From: JAQBGV01 sp032128395
Lineage (GTDB): Bacteria > Planctomycetota > UBA8108 > UBA1146
DNA: 64,000 nucleotides
Assembly: GCA_032128395.1 (NCBI GenBank)
Contig: JAQBGV010000012.1
Coordinates: 44,746 to 108,745, forward strand
Direction of reading: 5' to 3'
Part shown: positions 9,755 to 18,419 of the stretch, one piece after another
Numbering within the stretch: the first letter of the stretch is position 1
Layout: each line of letters opens with the position of its first letter
The notes under the pieces: model-generated
Database searches by the model: none
The model's input: only the letters and a program-made list of their open reading frames with translations
What the model was told of the DNA's origin: nothing
Position numbers and translations under genes: made by a program

Positions 9755-11251
9755 GTGTTCGAGCAACGCACTCTCACCCCTCGACTTGAAGAGCTGCGCC
9801 GGGAGATCCGCGGGTACGCGGTGGAGTACGGCCTCGATTTCTTCGAAGTGATCTTCGAGATGGTCGACTACGACGAGATGAACATGATCGCCTCGTACGG
9901 CGGTTTCCCGACCCGGTACCCGCACTGGCGCTTCGGGATGCAGTTCGAGGAATTGCAGAAGTCGTACAGCTACGGCCTCTCGAAGATCTACGAGCTGGTG
10001 ATCAACACCGACCCCTGCTACGCCTACCTGATGCGCTCGAACCCAGAGGTGGACCAGAAGCTGGTGATGGCTCACGTGTACGGCCACAGCGACTTCTTCA
10101 AGCACAACTACTGGTTCTCGAAGACGAATCGCCAGATGGTCGACACCACGGCGAACCATGCGGTCAAGGTGCGCCGCCACATCGACCGCTACGGCCTCGA
10201 GGAGGTCGAGCAGTTCATCGAAGTGTGTCTCTCCCTCGAGAACATGATCGATCCCCACGCTCCGTACTTCGGTGAATACTCGAAGCAGAGCGAGGAGTCA
10301 CTCGAGGAAGAGCGCCTGGCAATCCACGGGACGAAGTTCAAGACGAAGCCGTTCATGGAGGAGTTCGTCAACCCTCCGGAGGTCCTCAAGGAGGAGCGCC
10401 GGAAGCGGCTGAAGGAACTCGAGCGGGAGGAGCGGTTCCCGGCGAAACCCCAACGCGATGTCCTCAAATTCCTGATCGAGAACGCACCTCTGCGGCGTTG
10501 GCAACGAGACATCCTTCAGATCATCCGCGACGAGGCGTACTACTTCGCCCCACAAGGGATGACCAAGATCATGAACGAAGGGTGGGCGAGCTACTGGCAC
10601 TCGAAGATCATGACCACGCGCGCCCTCGAGGCTTCCGAGGTGATCGATTACGCCGACCACCATTCGGGGACGATGGGAACCCGCCCTGGGGTATTGAACC
10701 CCTACAAGGTGGGGATCGAGCTCTTCCGAGACATCGAGGAGCGCTGGAACACCGGTCGCTTCGGCCCTGAGTACGACGCCTGTGACGACTACCGCGCCCG
10801 CCGCGAGTGGAATCGAGAGACCGGCCTGGGGCGCGAAAAGATCTTCGAAGTGCGAAAGATCTACAACGACATCACCTTCATCGACGAGTTCCTGACCCAG
10901 GACTTCTGCGATCGCTCCGAGCTCTTCACGTACAAGTTCGATCGTCACTCCGGGAACTACGTCATCGAGAGCCGCGAGTTCAAGGCGATCAAGGACAAGC
11001 TGCTCGACAGCCTCGCAAACCTCGGCCGGCCGATCATCCACGTCGATGATGGCAACTTCAAGAACCGCGGCGACATGCACCTGACCCACGAGTATCACGG
11101 GGTCCCGTTGAAGCTCGACTACGCCCGCGCGACCCTGGAGAACCTGCATCGCATCTGGTCCCGCGGGGTCCATCTCGAGACGCAGGTCGATGGCAAGAAG
11201 AAGCTCCTCAGCTTCAACGGCAGCCGTCACGAAGAGAAGGTGCTCGGGTAG
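9755..11251 (+). CDS. SpoVR family protein
   Basis: A 498-residue SpoVR-like protein, the usual length. Conserved blocks visible: FFEVIFEMVDYDEMN, YGGFPTRYPHWRFGM, AHVYGHSDFFKHNYWF, FYFAPQ-like YYFAPQGMTKIMNEGWASYWH with several His/Glu residues that could bind metal. GTG start follows the DUF444 stop by one base, with GGGGAAG as ribosome site inside the preceding gene. In Bacillus spoVR affects cortex formation; in non-sporulating bacteria it travels with prkA and DUF444, so a general starvation function is more likely here. Confidence 0.95.
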   Translation: MFEQRTLTPRLEELRREIRGYAVEYGLDFFEVIFEMVDYDEMNMIASYGGFPTRYPHWRFGMQFEELQKSYSYGLSKIYELVINTDPCYAYLMRSNPEVDQKLVMAHVYGHSDFFKHNYWFSKTNRQMVDTTANHAVKVRRHIDRYGLEEVEQFIEVCLSLENMIDPHAPYFGEYSKQSEESLEEERLAIHGTKFKTKPFMEEFVNPPEVLKEERRKRLKELEREERFPAKPQRDVLKFLIENAPLRRWQRDILQIIRDEAYYFAPQGMTKIMNEGWASYWHSKIMTTRALEASEVIDYADHHSGTMGTRPGVLNPYKVGIELFRDIEERWNTGRFGPEYDACDDYRARREWNRETGLGREKIFEVRKIYNDITFIDEFLTQDFCDRSELFTYKFDRHSGNYVIESREFKAIKDKLLDSLANLGRPIIHVDDGNFKNRGDMHLTHEYHGVPLKLDYARATLENLHRIWSRGVHLETQVDGKKKLLSFNGSRHEEKVLG

Positions 11252-11327
11252 CCGAGCTCACCGCAGACGCACGGCCCCTTCCTGGGACGGGTTGTTCCTC
11301 ACTTGTCCCCCTCCCTGACTCAGGACA

Positions 11328-12365
11328 CTAGTCGTCGGCCTGCTTTTCTTCCCCGAGCAGACTCCTTGTGCAGCTCAGAAGGAGTAGCGTCGGAAGTTCC
11401 GACTCGAGAGAAGGAAGCCCTAGGACCGCGACGAACTGGCCTGGCCGGAGTGCAGTGCGGCCTTCGCGGACCGTGGTGACGACTTCCGGGACGCCGAGTT
11501 CCGGCTCCGCGGCGAAGTCCTCGGCCTCGTCACCCGCGCCGGCTACGCCCGGACCCACCTTGCGCGCGACCTGCAGCTCCCAGTTCAGGATCACCCCTTC
11601 GCGTCCGCGACGCGGGCGAACGATCGCTTCCATGGTGAGGCCGGTGTTCATCACCTTGATCACTGGATCGAGGACACCGTCCGCACCCTCATCGAGCCGA
11701 TCGACGTACGCCTCTTGATCTACGACCAGCCAGTGCGAGCGCTGATTCGCGTAGATCGTCATGCGCGGCGCGCTGAGCAGCTGGAGATCATTTCGGGCGG
11801 CGAACGCGACGAGAAGCCGGGTGCCCTCCTCAGCGCTCAGCCGCTTCGCCCGCGGAATTCGTTGCGGTGGGAATCCCAGCTCGGCGAGCGCCTCGTCCGA
11901 GAGTTCGACCCACCGGGCGTCGATCGTAAAGACGGCGCGGCCATCGTCCCGCAGCCCACCGAGAATGGTGGACACGCGTTCCTGCGACCGCGCCGGAAGC
12001 GAGATGACGAGGTTTGAGCCGAGGGCGCCGACCTTCGCGCCGGCGATCTCGAGCTCCTTGCCGATGACCTGACGGATGAGGTCTACGAGCTCCTCCATCG
12101 TCCAGCCATCGCCGTTGTCTTCATCCTGATCTCCCCCGAAGGGCTCTGCGATTCCGGCGCCGCCGATTCCTCCGAGACCCAGCCGTGGGGCGGGGAAGTC
12201 GGGGCGGGGATGGAGGATGTCGCGGACGTCGTAGATCTGGGTGATGACTTGATCATCGCCCGCGGGCAGCGCAGGGCAAATCGTGGTTGCGGCGATGAAT
12301 ACCAGGAGGGGCAGGCGAAGGAGAGACGAACGGGGGGACCGCCGAGGAATCGAGTTTCGAGCCAC
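11328..12365 (-). CDS. Secreted secretin-like protein, N-terminal-type domains only
   Basis: A 345-residue exported protein. Start set at GTG 12365, 5 nt after AGGAG, giving a clear signal peptide (MARNSIPRRSPRSS, hydrophobic LLRLPLLVFIAATT, cleavage after the Ala/Gly region); the longer frame from 12401 would place the ribosome site inside the gene. Middle and C-terminal parts carry motifs of the secretin/GspD fold: VFTIDARWVELSDEALAELG resembles secretin VLIEARFVEV, followed by LQLLSAPRMTIYANQRSHW. The membrane-pore segment of true secretins is not obvious. A Gly/Asp-rich linker lies at ~residues 60-85. Function unknown; envelope assembly or adhesion are possibilities. Convergent with spoVR, divergent from icmF. 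Confidence 0.75.
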   Translation of the reverse strand: MARNSIPRRSPRSSLLRLPLLVFIAATTICPALPAGDDQVITQIYDVRDILHPRPDFPAPRLGLGGIGGAGIAEPFGGDQDEDNGDGWTMEELVDLIRQVIGKELEIAGAKVGALGSNLVISLPARSQERVSTILGGLRDDGRAVFTIDARWVELSDEALAELGFPPQRIPRAKRLSAEEGTRLLVAFAARNDLQLLSAPRMTIYANQRSHWLVVDQEAYVDRLDEGADGVLDPVIKVMNTGLTMEAIVRPRRGREGVILNWELQVARKVGPGVAGAGDEAEDFAAEPELGVPEVVTTVREGRTALRPGQFVAVLGLPSLESELPTLLLLSCTRSLLGEEKQADD

Positions 12366-12465
12366 GAGTTCTCCTCTCGGATGCGATTCGAGGCGCCTCA
12401 CGCGGGCCAGGGCGGGCGATGGAGAGTTTCTCAGATCCCTGTCACCGGGTGGTCACTCGGTCCGC

Positions 12466-12494
12466 TTGACCTCGGGCGCAGGCAGTTCGATGAT
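12466..12494 (+). promoter_or_regulatory. Candidate sigma70-type promoter for icmF
   Basis: TTGACC (12466-12471), exactly 17-bp spacer, GATGAT (12489-12494), matching consensus at 5/6 and 4/6 positions. It would start transcription ~65 nt before the icmF ATG. Match by eye only. Confidence 0.4.
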
Positions 12495-12565
12495 GGCTCA
12501 GGTCGCCGATTCTCTGTTTCCCGTGCGGTGGGCAACCTTTGTTTCCCCCGGAAGGACACCCGTCG

Positions 12566-15500
12566 ATGCCCCGACCGCTGCGCTTCGTCACGGCCGCGAG
12601 CCTCTACGACGGCCACGACGCATCGATCAATATCATGCGGCGGGTCCTCCAGGACCAGGGGGTCGAGGTGATCCACCTCGGCCACAACCGCTCTGCCGAG
12701 GAGGTTGTCGACGTCGCGATCCAGGAGGACGCCGACGCCATCGCGGTCAGCTCGTACCAGGGGGGGCACAACGAGTTCTACAAATACATGCGCGACTTGC
12801 TCGGGGTGAAGGGCGCGCCATGGATCCGGATCTTCGGCGGTGGCGGCGGTGTGATCGTCCCCGAGGAGATCGCCGCGCTCGAGAAGTACGGGATCGACCG
12901 GATCTATTCTCCCGAGGACGGGCGTACGCTCGGTCTCGAGGGGATGATCCGCGACATGATCGATCGGACCACCGCGCCGGGCGGCGTGAACGGCCGACTC
13001 GAGTCGACCGATCTCCCGCAGCGACTGACCCGTCTCGAAGCGGGGGAGAAGATCGATGCCGGGAGCGGCGACGCCCCGATCATCGGTCTGACCGGGACCG
13101 GCGGGGCGGGCAAGTCCTCCCTGACCGACGAACTGGTGAGACGCCTCGTGCTCGACTTCCCGGACCGGCGCATCGCTGTCCTCTCGGTCGACCCGACGAA
13201 GCGCCGCACCGGTGGCGCACTCCTCGGTGATCGAATCCGGATGAACGCGGTGCACCATCCCCGAGTCTACATGCGCAGCTTCGCGACCCGTGAGAGCGGA
13301 GTCGAATTCCCGGCCGCGATCCGCGCGGCGCTCGACCTCGTGCGAGGAGAGGGGTTCGACCTCGTGCTCCTCGAGACCTCTGGGATCGGGCAGGGGAACT
13401 CCGGCATCATCGACATCGCCGATCTCTCGATCTATGTGATGACCGCCGAGTACGGTGCGGCGAGTCAGCTCGAGAAGATCGACATGATCGACTTCGCCGA
13501 CGTGGTGGTCCTCAACAAGTTCGATCGCGGGGGGAGCCACGATGCGCTGCGCGATGTGCGGAAGCAGTACCGCCGTGCCCGAAAGCTCTTCGACCCGACC
13601 AAGAACGATGAAGACCTTCCGGTGTTCGGCACCGTGGCGAGCCACTTCAACGACTCGGGGGTGGAGCGCTTCTACCGCCATCTCCTCGTTCGCCTCGGGG
13701 AGCGGGGTCGCGATTGGACCCCGGTCCAGGATCGAGAGCTCGGGAGCGGGCTCGAGCGCAGTGGCGCGATCCCGCCGGAGCGGTCGGGATATCTCCGCGA
13801 GGTCGTGCAGTCGGTGCGCGACTACAAGAAGGAGGTCGAGAGCCAAGTTGCGACCGCCCGGGACTCCGCGGCGCTCCGCCGGAGCGCGGTGCTCTGCGAG
13901 GGAATCGCCGGTGAGCTGCGCGGCCGGGCCGAACAACTCTGGGCCCAGCTGCCGGAGCGAACCCGTCACCTCCTCATGGAGTGGCCGGAGCGGGCCGAGC
14001 GCTTCCGCGCCGAAGAGTACGTCTACCGCGTTCGCGAGCGCGAGCTCCGCGAGCCGCTCCAGTTCGAGAGCCTCTCCGGTCAGAAGATCCCACGCATCGC
14101 GTTGCCGCGCTTCGAGGACGAAGGGACCCTGCTCCGATTCCTCCTCCTCGAGAATCTCCCGGGGAGTTTTCCCTACACCGGCGGGGTGTTCCCGTTCCGA
14201 CGCCGCGACGAACTCCCCAAGCGGATGTTCGCGGGGGAGGGGCCACCGGAGCGCACCAATGAGCGCTTCCACTACCTCTGCCGCGGAGAGCCCACGCATC
14301 GGCTCTCGACCGCGTTCGACTCGGTGACCCTCTACGGCGAGGATCCGGACGACCGCCCCGACATTTACGGCAAGGTGGGGGAGAGCGGGGTCAGCATCTG
14401 CTGCCTCGACGACATGAAGAAGCTGTACGCCGGGTTCGACCTGCTCGCCCCGACGACCAGCGTCTCGATGACGATCAATGGCCCGGCGCCGATGCTGCTC
14501 GCTATGTTCTTCAACACTGCTCTCGACCAGCGAATCGAAGCGTTTCGGGGGCAGCACGGCCGTGAGCCGTACGAGACGGAGCGGGCCGCGTTCCGCCAAG
14601 AGGTCCTCCAGAACGTCCGCGGCACCGTGCAGGCGGACATCCTCAAGGAAGACCAGGCGCAGAACACCTGCATCTTCTCGACCGAGTTCGCGCTGCGGAT
14701 GATGGGTGACATCCAGCGGTTCTTCATCGACGAGCGGGTGCGGAACTACTACTCGGTCTCGATCAGCGGGTATCACATCGCGGAGGCGGGCGCGAACCCG
14801 ATCAGCCAGCTCGCGTTCACGCTTGCGAACGGGTTCACCTACGTCGAGTACTACCGAGCGCGCGGAATGGAGATCGACGAATTCGCCCCGAACCTCAGCT
14901 TCTTCTTCTCGAACGGCCTCGATCCGGAGTACTCGGTGCTCGGGCGGGTTGCGCGGCGAATCTGGGCGATCTCGATGCGTGACCTCTACGGCGCCGATGA
15001 GCGTTCTCAGAGACTGAAGTACCACATCCAAACCTCAGGCCGGTCGCTCCACGCCATGGAGATCGATTTCAACGACATCCGTACCACTTTGCAGGCGCTG
15101 ATGGCGTACTACGACAACTGTAATAGCTTGCACACGAACGCCTACGACGAGGCGATCACCACGCCGACCTCGGAGAGCGTCCGCCGGGCGATGGCGATCC
15201 AGCTGATCGTCGCGCAGGAGCTCGGGCTCTCACAGAACGACAATCCGCTGCAGGGATCGTTCATCATCGAGGAGCTCACCGAGTTGGTTGAGGAAGCGGT
15301 TCTCGAAGAGTTTCGGCGTCTCGATGAACGAGGGGGAGTGCTCGGGGCGATGGAGCGGCAGTATCAGCGGTCGAAGATCCAGGAGGAGTCACTCCTCTAC
15401 GAGCACCGCAAACATACCGGAGAGCTGCCGATCGTCGGGATCAACACCTTCCTCCGCGAGGATGGCGCCCCGGAAGTGCCGCGCAAGGTCGAACTGCGTC

Positions 15501-15721
15501 GGGCGACTGCCGAGGAAAAGGAGCAGCGACTGGTGGATCTCCGCGACTTCCAGGCTCGTCACGCCGACGAGACCGCCGCGGCGCTCGCCGAACTCCAACG
15601 GGTGGCGATCGAGGGAGAAAACATCTTCGCCGAGCTGATGCGGAGCGTCCGCGTCGCGAGCCTCGGCCAGATCACGCACGCCCTCTACGAGGTCGGCGGC
15701 CAGTACCGTCGGAGCATGTAG
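12566..15721 (+). CDS. icmF: Fused isobutyryl-CoA mutase IcmF (B12-dependent)
   Basis: A 1051-residue fusion in the order known for IcmF: B12-binding domain first (residues ~1-130, with the D15-G-H17 base-off motif in YDGHDASINIMRRVL), MeaI-like G-protein chaperone next (Walker A GTGGAGKSS at ~176, SVDPTKRRTGGALLGDRIRM, G4 motif NKFD), then the acyl-CoA mutase barrel (from ~530; ESGVSICCLDDMKKLYAGF, SISGYHIAEAGANPISQLA). It interconverts isobutyryl-CoA and butyryl-CoA, and some members act on isovaleryl/pivalyl-CoA. ATG 12566 is chosen over TTG 12539 because of the ribosome site AAGGA (12552-12556) and family start. It would feed valine-derived isobutyryl-CoA into the butyryl-CoA pathway encoded at 22-27 kb and 39-41 kb. 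Confidence 0.95.
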   Translation: MPRPLRFVTAASLYDGHDASINIMRRVLQDQGVEVIHLGHNRSAEEVVDVAIQEDADAIAVSSYQGGHNEFYKYMRDLLGVKGAPWIRIFGGGGGVIVPEEIAALEKYGIDRIYSPEDGRTLGLEGMIRDMIDRTTAPGGVNGRLESTDLPQRLTRLEAGEKIDAGSGDAPIIGLTGTGGAGKSSLTDELVRRLVLDFPDRRIAVLSVDPTKRRTGGALLGDRIRMNAVHHPRVYMRSFATRESGVEFPAAIRAALDLVRGEGFDLVLLETSGIGQGNSGIIDIADLSIYVMTAEYGAASQLEKIDMIDFADVVVLNKFDRGGSHDALRDVRKQYRRARKLFDPTKNDEDLPVFGTVASHFNDSGVERFYRHLLVRLGERGRDWTPVQDRELGSGLERSGAIPPERSGYLREVVQSVRDYKKEVESQVATARDSAALRRSAVLCEGIAGELRGRAEQLWAQLPERTRHLLMEWPERAERFRAEEYVYRVRERELREPLQFESLSGQKIPRIALPRFEDEGTLLRFLLLENLPGSFPYTGGVFPFRRRDELPKRMFAGEGPPERTNERFHYLCRGEPTHRLSTAFDSVTLYGEDPDDRPDIYGKVGESGVSICCLDDMKKLYAGFDLLAPTTSVSMTINGPAPMLLAMFFNTALDQRIEAFRGQHGREPYETERAAFRQEVLQNVRGTVQADILKEDQAQNTCIFSTEFALRMMGDIQRFFIDERVRNYYSVSISGYHIAEAGANPISQLAFTLANGFTYVEYYRARGMEIDEFAPNLSFFFSNGLDPEYSVLGRVARRIWAISMRDLYGADERSQRLKYHIQTSGRSLHAMEIDFNDIRTTLQALMAYYDNCNSLHTNAYDEAITTPTSESVRRAMAIQLIVAQELGLSQNDNPLQGSFIIEELTELVEEAVLEEFRRLDERGGVLGAMERQYQRSKIQEESLLYEHRKHTGELPIVGINTFLREDGAPEVPRKVELRRATAEEKEQRLVDLRDFQARHADETAAALAELQRVAIEGENIFAELMRSVRVASLGQITHALYEVGGQYRRSM

Positions 15722-15751
15722 ACCGTCGCTCCGGAGGAGGAGTCCCGACCG

Positions 15752-15880
15752 ATGATCGCATTCGGTGGCCGTGGGACCCGGTCGATCACATACGCGAGCT
15801 CGACGTGGTGGGGCCGTGTGGATACTGAAGAGGAGCTGACGATGCAGTGGTCGGAAGTGTTCTCCGAGCCAGGGCAGTAG
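15752..15880 (+). CDS. Possible 42-residue small protein
   Basis: An ATG at 15752 follows an exceptionally good ribosome-binding run GGAGGAGGAG (15733-15742) and opens a 42-codon frame (MIAFGGRGTRSITYASSTWW..., ending at TAG 15878-15880). It ends 7 nt before the methyltransferase start, so it might act as a leader peptide coupling translation of that gene. No family recognised and the composition is unremarkable, so coding status is uncertain. Confidence 0.35.
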   Translation: MIAFGGRGTRSITYASSTWWGRVDTEEELTMQWSEVFSEPGQ

Positions 15881-15887
15881 GCCGCCC

Positions 15888-16583
15888 GTGGATCACTCGC
15901 CCTACGATCGACGTGGGTACCCGATCGTCGACGTGCAGGAAGGGTACGCGGCGTGGGTGCATACCTACGAGCAGACCGTTCTCGACGAGATGGACCTCGG
16001 GCTCCTCGAGGGGCTCGGTACGGTCGACTGGAAGGCTCCTCGACAAGTCCTCGATCTCGCCTGCGGAACAGGACGGATCGGGAGCTGGCTCGCGGGTCGT
16101 GCGAGCGCTGCCATCGACGGTGTGGATCTCACCCCCGAGATGCTCGACCGGGCGAGGAGTAGAGAGGTGTACCGGGAACTCCGCGTCGCGGATGTCGTGG
16201 CCACCGGATTTCCGGCGGGGAGCTACGACCTCTGCGTCCAGTCGCTCGCGGACGAGCACCTTCCGGAATTGGGTCCGCTCTACCAGGAGGCCGCGCGACT
16301 GACATCCCCTGGGGGGCACTTCGTGATCGTCGGCTACCATCCGCAGTTCCTGATGGCGGGGATGCCGACCCACTTCGATCGCGCCCCCGGCGATACGGTG
16401 ACGATCCGCAGCTACGTCCACCTCCTGAGCGACCACGTGAAGGCCGCGAGAGCGGCCGGCTGGTCGCTGATCGAGATGGCAGAGGGCCTGGTCGACGACG
16501 CGTGGATCGCGAAGAAGCCGAAGTGGGAGAAACACCGTGGCGTGCCGATCAGTTTCGCGATGGTGTGGAGCTCGGCTCCGTGA
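15888..16583 (+). CDS. Class I SAM-dependent methyltransferase
   Basis: A 231-residue methyltransferase of the Methyltransf_11/25 type. Motif I is VLDLACGTGRIG (residues ~52-63), the acidic ribose-binding end of beta-2 is GVDLTPEMLDRAR, and FPAGSYDLCVQSLADEHL corresponds to motifs II/III. The N terminus DHSPYDRRGYPIVDVQEGYAAW is typical of a small-molecule methyltransferase subfamily, so the GTG start at 15888 is probably correct. Substrate unknown. It is 31 nt upstream of the phosphatase gene and likely co-transcribed with it. Confidence 0.88.
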   Translation: MDHSPYDRRGYPIVDVQEGYAAWVHTYEQTVLDEMDLGLLEGLGTVDWKAPRQVLDLACGTGRIGSWLAGRASAAIDGVDLTPEMLDRARSREVYRELRVADVVATGFPAGSYDLCVQSLADEHLPELGPLYQEAARLTSPGGHFVIVGYHPQFLMAGMPTHFDRAPGDTVTIRSYVHLLSDHVKAARAAGWSLIEMAEGLVDDAWIAKKPKWEKHRGVPISFAMVWSSAP

Positions 16584-16614
16584 TCCACGGAGCTTCCGGT
16601 TCGAAGGAGCAGCC

Positions 16615-18408
16615 ATGACGACAACTCGGCCCGGACTCCTCGGTGCGATGTGGTGCGCGCTCCTCCTCTTGGTCATCGCATCGCTCGCCACCACGGTGGC
16701 TGCCCAAGACGAGCGCCACGCGCCGCGACTCGTACTCCAGATCACCGTCGATCAACTCCGCGGGGACCTGCCCACCCGATACTTCGAGCGGCTCGGGCCG
16801 GGGGGATTTCGATACCTGTGGAAGCAGGGGGTCGTCTTCTCGAACGCCCACCACGCCCACGCGAACACCGAGACGATCGTCGGGCACACGACACTCGCGA
16901 CCGGCGCGCACCCCGCAACACATGGGATGATCGGAAATCTGTGGCTCGACCGGAAGAGCGGCGAGCAGACCTACGACATCGAGGATGCGCGCTATCCCCT
17001 CCTCGTCAAGGGGGTTGGGGTGGATGCCTCGGTCGAGATCGACCCGAGGCAGAAGGCGGCGCGGAGCCAGGGGCGGTCCCCCTCTGCGATCTTGGTCTCG
17101 ACTACGAGCGACGAATTGGCGAGCCACACCGGCGGCCGCGCAAAAGTCTTCGCAGTCTCGGCGAAGGATCGGGGAGCGGTCTCGATGGCGGGACACGCCG
17201 GCAAGGCGTTCTGGTTCTCGAAGGCGAGAGGGGAGTTCGTCACCAGTTCGTACTACTACGATCAGCTGCCCGAATGGGTGGTCGAGTGGAACGATGGAGG
17301 CGATGGCGACGACGGCGACGAGGCTGACAAGGGCGGCGAGAGCGATGAGGAGGATGAAGAGGAAAACGGGAAACCGGCTCGGAGGTACCACGAGAAGTCT
17401 TGGGAGTTGCTGCATCCCCGCTCTTCGTACCTCTTCGGAGAGTCCGATGACCGTCCGTGGGAGGTCGATCTCGCCGGATTCGGGAAAACCTTTCCCCATC
17501 CGTACGGATCTGCCGACGGCAACTACTACACGACGCTCTTGACCATCAGTCCGGCCGCGGATGAGCTCACTCTCGACTTCGCCGAGGCGGTGATGGAGCA
17601 CGAGGACATCGGCCAGGATGCGGTGACGGACTACCTCGGCATCAGTTTCTCGTCGACCGACTACATCGGACACTTCTTCGGCCTTTCGAGCTTGGAGGCC
17701 GAGGACAACATCCTCCGCCTCGATCGACTGCTCGCTCGCTTGTTCGCGACGATCGACGAACGCGTCGGGCTCGAGCGTACGCTGATCGTGCTCTCCGCCG
17801 ATCACGGCGGTCCCGACACCCCCGGCTATCTGAACGAGTTGGGGATTCCCGCCGGATACCTCGATCCCGACTCGTGGGATTCGGAGGGCGCGATCACCCG
17901 GTTGAAAGAGGCGTTCGGGATCGAGGGGCCTCTGCTCGAGAAGTTCGTGCACCCCTATATCTATCTCAGCGAGAACGCTCTCAATACCGAGGGGGTAGAC
18001 CGCCAGGCGCTCGAACGCGCGGTCGCTCGCGAGGTGACGCGGTTCCCCGGAATCTCGCAGGCGATCTCGAGTACTGCGCTTCGCTTCGACGATCTACCGG
18101 ACACCCCGATCGTCCGAGCGGTTCGAAACTCATACCACCCTTCGCGGTCCGGCGATGTCTACGTGGTCTCCGAGCCGAACTGGTTCATCCACGATTTCGA
18201 CGGTCTCCTGGTCGCGTCGGCGCATGGCTCACCCTGGCGGTACGACACCTATGTCCCGATCGTGTTCGCGGGCGCGGGGATCACGCCCAGGCGTGTCTAT
18301 CGGAGAGTGGAGACGGTCGCGGTCGCCTCGACGATCGCGCTCTTCGTCGGGACGAAGTTCCCGTCCGGCGCGGAAGCCGAGCCGCTCGTCGAGGTGCTCG
18401 AGCGCTGA
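16615..18408 (+). CDS. Secreted alkaline phosphatase superfamily protein, PafA-like
   Basis: A 597-residue exported enzyme. Signal peptide residues 1-30 (LLLLVIASLATTVAAQD). Type I phosphodiesterase/phosphatase fold: metal ligand D46 in LQITVDQLRGD, candidate Thr nucleophile T87 in NTETIVGHTTLATG (aligned by motif with the PafA Thr), SFSSTDYIGHFFG and LSADHGGPDTPGY supplying further Asp/His ligands. Family members hydrolyse phosphate mono- or diesters in the periplasm. ATG 16615 is preceded by GAAGGAG. Odd: an acidic low-complexity insert (residues ~220-250, runs of D/E/G) in the middle. Near-overlapping orientation with the methyltransferase suggests one transcript. Confidence 0.9.
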   Translation: MTTTRPGLLGAMWCALLLLVIASLATTVAAQDERHAPRLVLQITVDQLRGDLPTRYFERLGPGGFRYLWKQGVVFSNAHHAHANTETIVGHTTLATGAHPATHGMIGNLWLDRKSGEQTYDIEDARYPLLVKGVGVDASVEIDPRQKAARSQGRSPSAILVSTTSDELASHTGGRAKVFAVSAKDRGAVSMAGHAGKAFWFSKARGEFVTSSYYYDQLPEWVVEWNDGGDGDDGDEADKGGESDEEDEEENGKPARRYHEKSWELLHPRSSYLFGESDDRPWEVDLAGFGKTFPHPYGSADGNYYTTLLTISPAADELTLDFAEAVMEHEDIGQDAVTDYLGISFSSTDYIGHFFGLSSLEAEDNILRLDRLLARLFATIDERVGLERTLIVLSADHGGPDTPGYLNELGIPAGYLDPDSWDSEGAITRLKEAFGIEGPLLEKFVHPYIYLSENALNTEGVDRQALERAVAREVTRFPGISQAISSTALRFDDLPDTPIVRAVRNSYHPSRSGDVYVVSEPNWFIHDFDGLLVASAHGSPWRYDTYVPIVFAGAGITPRRVYRRVETVAVASTIALFVGTKFPSGAEAEPLVEVLER

Positions 18409-18419
18409 GGCGCAGTCGA

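Noticed and set aside
12431..15031. 866-codon minus-strand frame opposite icmF.
   Set aside because: Shadow frame; icmF motifs on the plus strand are unmistakable.
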